Origin: Bacteroidales bacterium
Lineage (GTDB): Bacteria > Bacteroidota > Bacteroidia > Bacteroidales > VadinHA17
Reading direction: 5' to 3'
Assembly (NCBI GenBank): GCA_027451265.1
Contig: DAIDJT010000136.1
Coordinates: 1-7,187 of the forward strand
DNA length: 7,187 bases
Below, one piece after another: positions 6,987-7,187 of the stretch. The notes under the pieces are model-generated. The model worked only from the letters and a program-made list of their open reading frames with translations, searched no databases and had not been told where the DNA came from. The position numbers and the translations under genes were made by a program. Each line of letters opens with the position of its first letter. Within the stretch, counting starts at the first letter, position 1.

Positions 6987-7187
6987 ATGAAAAGAAAACA
7001 TCTCTTTACAAGTCTGCTTCTGTTTGCTGCAGCATTTTCACTGATGCTCACCAGCTGCAAGAAGGATCCGGAGCCGCTGGCACTGGAGTCTCTCATGGCC
7101 GGTACTATTGATCTGAACGGTGCCACATCGCCATCGAATGTACCTGTCAATCCGACCATTGTTGCAAAGTTCAATGTTGACATTGAT
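6987..7187 (+). CDS. Lipoprotein with N-terminal Ig-like (Big_5-type) sequence, 3' end missing
   Basis: Only the first 67 codons are present; the frame runs off the right edge. The ATG at 6987 begins a lipoprotein signal peptide (MKRKHLFTSLLLFAAAFSLM) with lipobox LTSC and Cys24. Lys-Lys-Asp-Pro-Glu follows, resembling the charged surface-export signal of Bacteroidota lipoproteins. After a short linker, residues about 47-67 (GATSPSNVPVNPTIVAKFN) resemble the opening of bacterial Ig-like Big_5 domains, where a GAtnVpvntti.atFs pattern is usual. The gene starts 48 bases after the SusD-like stop with no obvious promoter between, so it probably belongs to the same operon. By position it may be a surface ligand-binding protein analogous to SusE/SusF, or an Ig-like domain carrying a LamG or enzyme module downstream; the visible part cannot decide. 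Lipoprotein call is firm, domain call moderate. Confidence 0.8.
   Translation, partial: MKRKHLFTSLLLFAAAFSLMLTSCKKDPEPLALESLMAGTIDLNGATSPSNVPVNPTIVAKFNVDID

Overview
The window looks like a stretch of chromosome from a member of the Bacteroidota, most likely a Bacteroidales-type organism of middling G+C. The basis is an adjacent SusC-like and SusD-like gene pair, a S9 peptidase of a subgroup common in this phylum, lipoproteins with acidic or Lys-Lys-Asp residues after the lipid-bearing cysteine, no clear Shine-Dalgarno sequences, and a TAnnTTTG-type -7 box. Genus and species cannot be told from the sequence alone. All genes lie on the + strand.

Layout: (1) 3-2117 is the C-terminal three quarters or so of a secreted or periplasmic S9 (prolyl oligopeptidase family) serine peptidase; its N-terminus lies beyond the left edge. 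(2) 2118-2439 is a 322-base non-coding stretch. Its left part has gene-like base composition, with a weak hairpin. Its right part is AT-rich, with a candidate Bacteroidota -7 box (2279-2286), a perfect 9-bp inverted repeat (2298-2325), a 9-bp direct repeat (2248-2256 and 2307-2315) and a pyrimidine tract. (3) 2440-5454 is a SusC-like TonB-dependent outer-membrane transporter of 1004 residues. (4) 5460-6938 is its SusD-like surface lipoprotein partner, 5 bases downstream. (5) 6987-7187 is the beginning of a third lipoprotein gene, cut by the right edge, with what looks like the start of a bacterial Ig-like (Big_5-type) domain.

How they work together: SusC-like and SusD-like proteins form an outer-membrane import complex, in which the SusD-like lipoprotein forms a lid over the TonB-dependent barrel and captures an oligosaccharide or oligopeptide. 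The third gene sits where SusE/SusF-like or other surface binding lipoproteins are usually found, so genes 3-5 probably form one operon read from the AT-rich promoter region. No glycoside hydrolase, polysaccharide lyase, sulfatase or regulator is visible, so the substrate is unknown. The flanking peptidase raises the possibility of a peptide-import (RagAB-like) role, but it is separated by a promoter region and may be unrelated.

I found no clearly undescribed system. The parts most worth a second look are the structured promoter/leader in front of the SusC-like gene and the truncated third lipoprotein. No tRNA, rRNA, CRISPR array, insertion sequence or frameshifted gene was seen.
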